Shown: one piece after another, positions 1-5,008 of the stretch | Layout of the letters: each line of letters begins with the position of its first letter | Position numbering within the stretch: the first letter of the stretch is position 1 | DNA from: Sulfurospirillaceae bacterium | GTDB lineage: Bacteria > Campylobacterota > Campylobacteria > Campylobacterales > Sulfurospirillaceae | Length of the DNA: 5,008 nt | Assembly (NCBI GenBank): GCA_028705785.1 | Contig: JAQWCT010000193.1 | Span: forward strand, 1-5,008 | Direction of reading: 5' to 3' | Program-made: the position numbers and the translations under genes | The notes under the pieces: generated by a model | Told to the model about the DNA's origin: nothing | Seen by the model: only the letters and a program-made list of their open reading frames with translations | Database searches by the model: none

Positions 1-412
1 TGATATTCACAGCGCCATTATTGTCCTCGCCTTCCACAACTGTGACACTGTAACGAAGCGCACGAAGCGCTGCAACCAATATATGAGAATCGCGTTTGGT
101 GATGATTCGTACAACCACCATACCGATAGCAAGACGACTCTCGATGTACATACCGATGTAATTTCCCAGTGAAAAACCAATGGCATAGGCAATATAATTA
201 ATAGGATTGGTGAGGTTTTCCATGACTTTAGAGATGGCTAAAAGCCAAATGGTGACTTCAAAAAACCCTAAGATAGGCGCCCAAAGTCTAAGCCCTTTTG
301 AAACAAAAATAATGCGAAGCGTGCCAATGCTCACATCCGCAATACGAGCAAGTGCGATTAAAACGGGAATACCATACAATATAAACCACTCTTGTTGAAA
401 TAACTCACTCAT
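1..412 (-). CDS. UPF0316 family membrane protein (DUF5698 + DUF2179), 3' end cut off
   Basis: The first 137 codons are visible and the gene runs off the left edge. It starts at the ATG at 412-410 (MSELFQQEWF...), preceded by AAAGGA at 424-419 with a 6-nt spacer. Three hydrophobic segments lie at about residues 11-28, 46-62 and 71-90. The stretches around 'ARIADVSIGTLRIIFVSKG' (22-40), 'GFFEVTIWLLAISKV' (49-63), 'NPINYIAYAIGFSLGN' (69-84) and 'YIGMYIESRLAIG' (85-97) match what I know of the DUF5698 membrane domain of UPF0316/YebE-like proteins. From about residue 98 a soluble part begins (VVVRIITKRD, then LRYSVTVVEGED), which fits the start of a DUF2179 domain. Family members are usually about 170-190 residues, so roughly 40 C-terminal residues are missing. 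The cellular role is not established; the protein is expected in the inner membrane. It is divergent from the neighbouring operon and has its own promoter, so no functional link is implied. The family call is confident. Confidence 0.9.
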   Translation of the reverse strand, partial: MSELFQQEWFILYGIPVLIALARIADVSIGTLRIIFVSKGLRLWAPILGFFEVTIWLLAISKVMENLTNPINYIAYAIGFSLGNYIGMYIESRLAIGMVVVRIITKRDSHILVAALRALRYSVTVVEGEDNNGAVNI

Positions 413-429
413 GTTTCATCCTTTGCTTC

Positions 430-459
430 ATTATAACATCACTTCTTTAAAGCTTACAA
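430..459 (-). promoter_or_regulatory. Promoter of the UPF0316 gene
   Basis: Read on the minus strand, a perfect TATAAT lies at 435-430. A TTGTAA (four of six matches to TTGACA) lies at 459-454, with an 18-bp spacer. Upstream T-rich blocks recur about every 11 bp (TTTTTGTAAC, TCTTTTGTAAG, CTTTAAAG), as described for Campylobacter sigma-70 promoters, which often lack a clear -35. Transcription would begin near 423, giving a very short leader that starts almost at the AAAGGA ribosome binding site. Confidence 0.6.
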
Positions 460-472
460 AAGAGTTACAAAA
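454..472. repeat. 8-bp direct repeat with 11-bp phasing
   Basis: TTACAAAA occurs at 454-461 and again at 465-472 (TTTTGTAA on the minus strand), 11 bp apart and so on the same face of the helix. It overlaps the -35 position of the minus-strand promoter and lies about 35-50 bp upstream of the plus-strand -10. It may simply be the periodic T tracts of an epsilon-type promoter, or it may be a two-half-site binding box for a response regulator. The sequence alone does not decide. Confidence 0.4.
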
Positions 473-489
473 ATACTCTCTTTAATTTT

Positions 490-501
490 TATCCTAGGAT
501 A
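490..501. promoter_or_regulatory. 12-bp perfect palindrome, possible operator
   Basis: TATCCTAGGATA at 490-501 is a perfect 12-bp inverted repeat with no spacer. It ends 3 bp before the TGA that begins the extended -10 of the plus-strand operon promoter. A dimeric repressor bound here would occlude RNA polymerase. No regulator gene is visible in the window, so the operator role is inference. Confidence 0.3.
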
Positions 502-504
502 TTA

Positions 505-513
505 TGATAAAAT
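505..513 (+). promoter_or_regulatory. Extended -10 of the three-gene operon promoter
   Basis: TGATAAAAT at 505-513 combines a TGN extension with TAAAAT, one mismatch from TATAAT. TATGAT at 503-508 is an overlapping alternative. No good -35 is present, but a T-rich block (about 481-490) sits one to two helical turns upstream, as is common in this phylum. Transcription would start near 520, leaving a leader of about 20 nt before the ATG at 542. Confidence 0.45.
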
Positions 514-541
514 TTAATAATCCATCTGTATTGAGAATTGA

Positions 542-1399
542 ATGCCCCTAAAACTCTTTGTTGCCTCTTTTTTACTTTTTACCACCTTAAGCGCTAAAGA
601 GTATATATTTGCAACCTACCCTTCCAACACACCCTCAAAAGTCATAGAAGCGCTCACCCCTTTAATGGAGTACTTAAGTGCCCAAAGTGGCGATACTTTT
701 AAACTGGTTGTGACAAAAGACTACGAAGAGCTTACAAAGCGTATTGAAGAAAAAAGCGTTGATTTTGCGTGGGTCAATACTAAAAACTTTGTTTTACTCA
801 AAGGTAAAATCCCTTCACTCCGTTACCTTGTGACCTACTTGGAACACTCGAAAAGTGGAAAGATTACCCCTTATTATCAATCCTTTATTGTAGCACTTAA
901 AGACGCTAACATTACCTCACTGGAAGACGCAAAAGGAAAACACTTTGCCTTTACCGATAAAGAATCAACCTCTGGCTATGCGTATCCTATGATGATTTTT
1001 GAAGAGCGTCACATCAATCCGTATACTTTTTTTCAAAAAGTCTTTTTTCTTAAAAAACACGATAAAGTCATCGAAGCACTAATGACCCACTCCATTGAAG
1101 TTGGCGCTATTTCGGATGGTACTTACTATAATGCTCTGGAAAAATACGGTGAGCACTTTACCATTCTTGAAACCTCACAACCCATTCCACTTGATGCCAT
1201 TGTTGCCTCAGAAAATGTCTCGCAAGAAGAGAGCCAACGCATTGCGCACCTTCTTGAAGCTATCCCTTTAGACTCGCCCTCTAACAAAGCGTTTAAAGAG
1301 CACCTTGGATGGGCAAGTGCAGGCTTTGTGAAAAAAGATGAGCGCTTCTACGAAACCTTCAAACGAACCTTTAAAGTACCACTATATGAAGCTTTATAG
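542..1399 (+). CDS. PhnD-like periplasmic solute-binding protein, copy 1
   Basis: This 285-residue secreted protein belongs to the phosphate/phosphite/phosphonate-binding (PhnD-like) branch of type 2 periplasmic binding proteins. The start is constrained because a TGA stop at 539-541 immediately precedes the ATG in frame; only a weak GAGAA (533-537) serves as ribosome binding site. Residues 1-18 form a signal peptide (K4, then a hydrophobic core, likely cut after LSA). Family hallmarks follow: KDYEEL (59-64), SVDFAWV (72-78), FAFTDKESTSGYAYP (135-149) with the anion-binding STSG, LKKHDKVIEAL (170-180) with a conserved His at 173, and GAISDG (188-193) with Asp192. The mature protein has no cysteine, so it cannot bind arsenite through cysteine as AioX does. 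Its last 14 bp overlap the next gene. No transporter genes adjoin it, which favours a sensory role. Its ligand cannot be read from the sequence; phosphate, phosphonate or another oxyanion is possible. Confidence 0.9.
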   Translation: MPLKLFVASFLLFTTLSAKEYIFATYPSNTPSKVIEALTPLMEYLSAQSGDTFKLVVTKDYEELTKRIEEKSVDFAWVNTKNFVLLKGKIPSLRYLVTYLEHSKSGKITPYYQSFIVALKDANITSLEDAKGKHFAFTDKESTSGYAYPMMIFEERHINPYTFFQKVFFLKKHDKVIEALMTHSIEVGAISDGTYYNALEKYGEHFTILETSQPIPLDAIVASENVSQEESQRIAHLLEAIPLDSPSNKAFKEHLGWASAGFVKKDERFYETFKRTFKVPLYEAL

Positions 1400-2858
1400 T
1401 AAAATTCTCTTTCTAACAATTACGCAACTTGCTGCTATTTTCCTTTTTGGTGTTTACCAAATTCAATCCCTCTACCTGACCCAAAAAACAGCCTTTGACC
1501 AAAAAAATCTCATTCAATCGGACATGATTCAAAAACGCTTTGAAGAAAAACTCGAAGCACTTCAAAAAACGGCACAGATACTCACTAACTCCCAAGAGGT
1601 CATTACAGGCATTATCAGCAATGACACCGATATGCTCTACAATTGGAGCAAACTTTTTCTCTCCTCTTCCATCGATAAAATTCATTTTATTGATTTAGAT
1701 GGCACTATCATCAACCGAGGTGAGTCAGAATTTCGCTTTGCCGATGATGTTTCAAAGCGTTTCTATGTTCAACAAGCCCTTCAAAACGATACATTTTTAG
1801 GTATTGATTTGGTGGATGGAGAGGAGTGTTTAGTCTACGCCAAACGCGTGAAGCAGTATGGACAAAAACCTATCGGTATCATCAGTGTTGCACTGATTAT
1901 CGATGACGCCTTGCTTGCCTCAATGGTGCAAGGAACGATGATGAATATTGCTTATCATTCTGAACATCAAACGCTTGCCACGACTAAAGATCAAGGACTC
2001 ATCAACGCCGCATCCTTACATGTAATGCTCCAAGCAGGAAGCATTAAAGAGGCAAGTTTCAACATTGGACTTACTTCAGAAGAAGAACTCTCCGCCCTCA
2101 AAGAAGCAAGAACTAACTTTTTTATAGGTATTGGCTTTGCCCTCATTATACTTGTTCTTGCCCTTCATTTTATACTGCTGAAGCACCTTAGAGAGTATAA
2201 AGCACTTGCTCAGGTGTTAATTGATTTTTACGAAGACCGTTTGGACATCAAAGAGGTTATGAGCACGATTAAACAGACAACCAAAGAGCGCACCACGCCT
2301 GAAGTAAAGAAAATTGCTGAAGCGCTTTTCAATATGAGCCAAAAAGTAGCCGACACCCAAAATGCACTTGAACTCTTAAGTAGCACCGATCAACTCACCA
2401 ATCTTTCCAACAGGCGCAAGCTAGAAGAATACTTGGAACAAAAACTGAAAGAGAGTGATAGAGGAGGCTTCTTCTGCGTTGTGATGATCGATATCGACCG
2501 CTTTAAAACCATTAACGATACTTACGGACATGAGATAGGTGATCATGTGTTGATTCATATAGCACACCTCATGCGTGAGTCTATTCGAACGAGTGACCTA
2601 CTAGGGCGCTGGGGTGGAGAAGAATTTTTACTGATTTTGCCACAAACGAACCTTGAAGGAGCGCTCATTATGGCAGAGCAGATACGCGCAAAGGTTTACC
2701 ACTTTACCTTTGAACACTATCCACAACGGGTTACAATGAGTTTAGGTGTTGCTCAATTTCATAAAGACGACACACCCAATAGCATTTTAAGGCGTGCGGA
2801 TAACGCACTGTACCGAGCTAAAAATGATGGAAGAAACAGGGTTGAATATGAAGATTAA
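1386..2858 (+). CDS. Membrane diguanylate cyclase with periplasmic sensor region and GGEEF domain
   Basis: This is a 490-residue enzyme expected to make c-di-GMP from two GTP. I chose the ATG at 1386 (MKLYSKILFL...) because it places the first membrane helix at residues 7-26. An ATG at 1338 would add 16 polar residues and overlap the upstream gene further. The ribosome binding site is weak (AAAG at 1373-1376), and the 14-bp overlap suggests translational coupling. Residues about 27-244 are periplasmic and Cache-like (IHFIDLDGTI at 99-108, FADDVSKRFYVQQAL at 118-132). A second helix spans 245-265. A degenerate HAMP-like linker follows, with PEVKKIAEALFNMSQKV at 305-321. The GGDEF domain (about 333-487) has DQLTNLSNRR (335-344), metal-binding Asp369, guanine-contacting Asn377 and Asp386, and an intact GGEEF at 410-414. 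RTSD at 401-404, five residues before GGEEF, is a canonical inhibitory I-site. The catalytic set is complete, so activity is expected. The periplasmic ligand or partner is unknown; the flanking binding proteins are the obvious candidates. Confidence 0.92.
   Translation: MKLYSKILFLTITQLAAIFLFGVYQIQSLYLTQKTAFDQKNLIQSDMIQKRFEEKLEALQKTAQILTNSQEVITGIISNDTDMLYNWSKLFLSSSIDKIHFIDLDGTIINRGESEFRFADDVSKRFYVQQALQNDTFLGIDLVDGEECLVYAKRVKQYGQKPIGIISVALIIDDALLASMVQGTMMNIAYHSEHQTLATTKDQGLINAASLHVMLQAGSIKEASFNIGLTSEEELSALKEARTNFFIGIGFALIILVLALHFILLKHLREYKALAQVLIDFYEDRLDIKEVMSTIKQTTKERTTPEVKKIAEALFNMSQKVADTQNALELLSSTDQLTNLSNRRKLEEYLEQKLKESDRGGFFCVVMIDIDRFKTINDTYGHEIGDHVLIHIAHLMRESIRTSDLLGRWGGEEFLLILPQTNLEGALIMAEQIRAKVYHFTFEHYPQRVTMSLGVAQFHKDDTPNSILRRADNALYRAKNDGRNRVEYED
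2016..2025. repeat. TTACATGTAA palindrome, copy 1 (inside the cyclase gene)
   Basis: This perfect 10-bp palindrome lies in the part of the cyclase gene that encodes the periplasmic region. The same 10-mer recurs at 3679-3688 and 3985-3994. Being within coding sequence, it may be chance or part of a short genome-wide motif. Confidence 0.35.
2838..2841 (+). promoter_or_regulatory. Ribosome binding site that sets the start of the second binding protein
   Basis: AGGG at 2838-2841 lies 6 nt before the ATG at 2848, inside the 3' end of the cyclase gene. It supports 2848 as the start over the in-frame ATG at 2794, and so places the signal peptide at the very N-terminus. Confidence 0.6.
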
Positions 2859-3669
2859 ACAATTTTTGAGCATTGTGTTCTTACTGTGCCTCTCTCTTTT
2901 TGCCAATGAAAAACAAAAACTTATCTTGGCTGTTAATCCTTATAAAACCACTCCAGAGCTTCAAGTGCTTCATGCAGAGTTGATAGATTACCTTGAAAAA
3001 GCATTGAAAAGAGAAATCGTTTTTGTAGTCTCTAAAGATTACAATAATCTCATCACTTTGATAGAACAAGGTAGTGTTGACATTGCCTCTATTTCACCCA
3101 AACTGTTTGCCACACTTCGGCTCAAAGACCCAACTATACCCTATTTAGCAAGCATTAAATTTGCTGATGCACAAGGAAATGTTAGAAGCTCTTATCGTAG
3201 CTTGATTGTCACCTTAAGCGATAGTTCGATTCGAACATTTGCTGATTTAAAAGGTAAAAGCTTTGGATTTACCGATGTAGATTCAACCTCTGGTTATCTC
3301 TATCCTCGTTTTATGATGCGCCAAAATGGGATTGACCCTGCAAAAGAGCTTGGTAAGATTTATATGCTTAAGAAACATCCTAAAGTCATTCAAGCCTTGT
3401 TAGAAAAATCAATCGATGTAGGTGCTCTTTACGATGGTATTTATCGTGGCCTTTCCAACGCAGAGCAAAAAAAAATTCGTATCCTAGCCACTTCAGAAGA
3501 GATACCTCATGATGTGATGATCGCTTCAAAACAGATGGATGAAGCCTTAGTAACAAAGATTCGAGCACTTCTTTTAGCTTTTCATTCAACCCCATCATCC
3601 TCCTCTAGCATTGCAGGATTTGAAGAAAAATCACTTTTTCTCTATGATCGTCTTCGTGATTTAGAGTAG
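2848..3669 (+). CDS. PhnD-like periplasmic solute-binding protein, copy 2
   Basis: This 273-residue secreted protein is a paralogue of the one at 542-1399. The start at 2848 gives a clean signal peptide (MKIKQ, hydrophobic core, likely cut after SLFA at residue 19); the in-frame ATG at 2794 would put 18 polar residues in front of it. The only cysteine (residue 14) is in the signal core and is preceded by Leu, so there is no lipobox. Family motifs line up with copy 1: KDYNNL (63-68), SVDIASISP (76-84), FGFTDVDSTSGYLYP (139-153), LKKHPKVIQAL (174-184) with His177, and GALYDG (192-197) with Asp196. Copy 1 has AWVNTKNF where this copy has ASISPKLF, so ligand pockets may differ. A serine run (residues 250-254) precedes the C-terminal stretch. 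The gene overlaps the cyclase by 11 bp, so it is almost certainly co-transcribed and perhaps co-translated. Whether it partners the cyclase, copy 1, or a transporter elsewhere is not shown. Confidence 0.9.
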   Translation: MKIKQFLSIVFLLCLSLFANEKQKLILAVNPYKTTPELQVLHAELIDYLEKALKREIVFVVSKDYNNLITLIEQGSVDIASISPKLFATLRLKDPTIPYLASIKFADAQGNVRSSYRSLIVTLSDSSIRTFADLKGKSFGFTDVDSTSGYLYPRFMMRQNGIDPAKELGKIYMLKKHPKVIQALLEKSIDVGALYDGIYRGLSNAEQKKIRILATSEEIPHDVMIASKQMDEALVTKIRALLLAFHSTPSSSSSIAGFEEKSLFLYDRLRDLE

Positions 3670-3671
3670 TT

Positions 3672-3695
3672 TTAGGCTTTACATGTAAAGCTTAA
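3672..3695. terminator. Hairpin between convergent genes, possible bidirectional terminator
   Basis: GCTTTACATGTAAAGC at 3676-3691 is a perfect 16-bp palindrome. In RNA it would form a 6-bp stem with a CAUG loop, and it can be extended by a G-U pair (3675/3692) and three A-U pairs out to 3672/3695. It fills most of the 22-bp gap between the stop of the second binding protein (3667-3669) and the stop of recQ (3694-3692). There is no true U tract on either side, only TTTT at 3670-3673 upstream of the stem, so efficient intrinsic termination is uncertain. The core contains the recurring TTACATGTAA. Confidence 0.4.
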
Positions 3696-5008
3696 GAGAG
3701 TTTGGCGCATAGTTCCAAAAAGGCTTCGCCGTAGCGTTCAAACTTCACTTCACCCACACCACTCACATCTAACATCGCTTCTTTATCTTGCGGGAGTTTT
3801 TCAGCCATCTCTCCCAGTGTTTTATCGCTAAAGACCACATACGGAGGGATGCCATTTTCTTTGGCAATTTCGAGTCTCAAGGCACGCAGTTGTTCAAAAG
3901 TTGAGAGGTCAAAAGTTCCCAAAACAACTTTTTTGGCTTTTTTAGAAGCTTTTTGTCGCTCTTCTAAACGCTTGGCATGAATGTTTACATGTAAGCGCTC
4001 TTTGATAATTCTAGCTCCGTACTCACTCAGACTCACTACACGATATTCGCCTACTTTAAGTGCGTCAAGCTCTAAAAGCCTATCGCCGATGCTAAGCCAC
4101 TGTGTTTTAGTTTTATCTTTTCCGATGCCAAATACTGAGAGACTTTGGTGTCCATTTTGCGCTATTTTTTCATTATTGACACCCATTAAAACATCGACCA
4201 CATATTGAAGCCCAAAGCGTTGTCCTGTGCGATAGACGCTTGACAAAAGTTTTAACGCTTCATGTGAGATGTCGATACTCTCTTTTTCACCATCCACACA
4301 GTTATCACAACGCGTCAAACAAGGCGAAATGGCATCGTCAAAGTAAGTCGCAACTTGCTGATGACGACACAATTGTGAGGAAGAAAATTTGGCTATGCGC
4401 TCTAGTTTTTCGTAAGCTACTTTTTGATACTCGCTGGCAGGCTGTTCACCGATACGGCGTTTATGCTCCACGATGTCAGAAGCAGAAAATAAAAGCAAGG
4501 TGGAAGATGGAAGTCCATCACGACCCGCACGACCTATCTCTTGGTAATAATTCTCGATGGTTTTAGGAAGTGACATATGGGCTACAAAGCGGATATTGCT
4601 CTTATCGATACCCATACCAAACGCCACAGTTGCTACGACTACCTCAATATCATCATTTAAAAAAGCGCGATAAGTTTCGTTTTTTTCTTCGGTAGAAAGT
4701 CCTGCATGGTAAGGTTTAGCGAGGATTTTATGTGTTCCTAAAAACAAAGCTAAACTTTCGGTTTCCTTGCGACTTAAGGTATAGATGATGCCGCTCTCTT
4801 TTTCAAAACCACTTAAAAAAGCGAGTAGTTGGTCACGACCATTGGCTTTGCGGTACTCTGCTTTTATCGTTAAATTGTCCCTTTCAACTTTGGCTCGGAT
4901 AATTAAAGGATGGGAGAGGCTTAGTTGATGGAGAATATCATGTTCGACTATCCTCGTCGCTGTAGCGGTAAATGCCGCGATAGGTGTTTGAGGAAAGTAC
5001 TGTTTGAG
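3692..5008 (-). CDS. recQ: RecQ ATP-dependent DNA helicase, 5' end cut off
   Basis: This is a 3'-to-5' superfamily 2 helicase acting in recombination and replication-fork repair. The frame is open to the right edge and gives 438 residues, numbered here from the edge; roughly 160 N-terminal residues with the Walker A and DEAH motifs lie outside the window. Visible parts in order: motif III AFTATAT (12-18), motif IV IIYTLSR (74-80), motif V ATVAFGMGIDK (126-136), motif VI QEIGRAGRDG (156-165), zinc-binding Cys214, Cys230, Cys234 and Cys237, an RQC winged helix (about 245-335) and a C-terminal HRDC domain (about 365-438, with VSGVGEVKFERYGEAFL at 415-431). It is thus a full-architecture RecQ, with all three C-terminal modules known from the E. 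coli enzyme. The second zinc cysteine is displaced by one residue relative to my recollection of E. coli RecQ. An apparent start at 4747 is only an internal TTG. It is convergent with the operon and not functionally linked. Confidence 0.95.
   Translation of the reverse strand, partial: LKQYFPQTPIAAFTATATRIVEHDILHQLSLSHPLIIRAKVERDNLTIKAEYRKANGRDQLLAFLSGFEKESGIIYTLSRKETESLALFLGTHKILAKPYHAGLSTEEKNETYRAFLNDDIEVVVATVAFGMGIDKSNIRFVAHMSLPKTIENYYQEIGRAGRDGLPSSTLLLFSASDIVEHKRRIGEQPASEYQKVAYEKLERIAKFSSSQLCRHQQVATYFDDAISPCLTRCDNCVDGEKESIDISHEALKLLSSVYRTGQRFGLQYVVDVLMGVNNEKIAQNGHQSLSVFGIGKDKTKTQWLSIGDRLLELDALKVGEYRVVSLSEYGARIIKERLHVNIHAKRLEERQKASKKAKKVVLGTFDLSTFEQLRALRLEIAKENGIPPYVVFSDKTLGEMAEKLPQDKEAMLDVSGVGEVKFERYGEAFLELCAKLS
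3985..3994. repeat. TTACATGTAA palindrome, copy 3 (inside recQ)
   Basis: This is the third copy of the 10-bp palindrome, within recQ between the winged-helix and HRDC segments, where it encodes part of LHVNIH on the minus strand. With one flanking base it matches the intergenic copy over 11 bp (TTTACATGTAA). Confidence 0.35.

Noticed and set aside
7..192. Minus-strand open frame inside the UPF0316 gene
   Set aside because: It is in another frame of the real gene, which runs through 412 to 1 with clear family motifs; the overlapping frame has no recognisable features.
1338..1385. Longer N-terminus for the diguanylate cyclase from the ATG at 1338
   Set aside because: It adds 16 polar residues before the first membrane helix, deepens the overlap with the upstream gene to 62 bp and has no better ribosome binding site.
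542..1399. AioX-type arsenite sensor
   Set aside because: AioX-like arsenite binding relies on cysteine, and neither mature PhnD-like protein here contains one.
2794..2847. Longer N-terminus for the second binding protein from the ATG at 2794
   Set aside because: It would bury the signal peptide behind 18 polar residues, while the ATG at 2848 has AGGG at proper spacing and starts directly with the signal peptide.
2887..2889. Lipoprotein signal in the second binding protein
   Set aside because: The only cysteine is preceded by Leu-Leu rather than a small residue at -1, so there is no lipobox; an SLFA cleavage by signal peptidase I fits better.
3981..4566. Plus-strand open frames antisense to recQ (3981-4208 and 4240-4566)
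   Set aside because: They lie opposite a strongly conserved helicase gene and their translations show no family features.
3692..4747. A stand-alone 351-residue helicase fragment beginning at 4747
   Set aside because: The codon at 4747-4745 is an internal TTG; the same frame stays open to 5008 and encodes RecQ motifs III and IV, so the gene is simply cut by the window edge.
1..5008. CRISPR array, tRNA/rRNA gene, insertion sequence or prophage remnant
   Set aside because: No regularly spaced repeats, RNA-gene signatures, transposase motifs or terminal inverted repeats were seen; nearly every base is assigned to five plausible genes.

Overview
The window looks like ordinary chromosome from an AT-rich member of the Campylobacterota (epsilon group), with Sulfurospirillum or a related genus as my best guess. 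This is inferred from base composition, the periodic T-rich promoter on the minus strand, the tight gene packing and the flavour of the proteins. No RNA gene in the window confirms it.

Layout. Positions 1-412 (minus strand, running off the left edge) hold most of an UPF0316/DUF5698-DUF2179 membrane protein. Positions 413-541 are a divergent promoter region. It has a good minus-strand promoter, a plausible plus-strand extended -10, an 11-bp-phased direct repeat and a 12-bp palindrome beside the plus-strand -10. Positions 542-3669 (plus strand) are a compact three-gene operon with overlapping ends: a PhnD-like periplasmic binding protein, a membrane diguanylate cyclase with a periplasmic Cache-like sensor region and an intact GGEEF domain, and a second PhnD-like binding protein. 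A 16-bp perfect palindrome fills most of the 22-bp gap at 3670-3691, where the operon meets a convergent gene. Positions 3692-5008 (minus strand, running off the right edge) hold the C-terminal three quarters of a RecQ DNA helicase.

How the genes may work together. The operon resembles a periplasmic sensing module more than an uptake system. Two secreted solute-binding proteins bracket one transmembrane c-di-GMP synthase, the reading frames overlap by 14 and 11 bp, and no ABC permease or ATPase gene lies between or directly beside them. The simplest model is that one or both binding proteins report a phosphate-, phosphonate- or other oxyanion-like ligand to the periplasmic domain of the cyclase, and so set c-di-GMP output. 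Known systems with the same logic are NspS-MbaA, TorT-TorS, LuxP-LuxQ and AioX-AioS. This partnership is inference. The domain calls themselves are well supported. The flanking UPF0316 and RecQ genes show no obvious functional link to the module.
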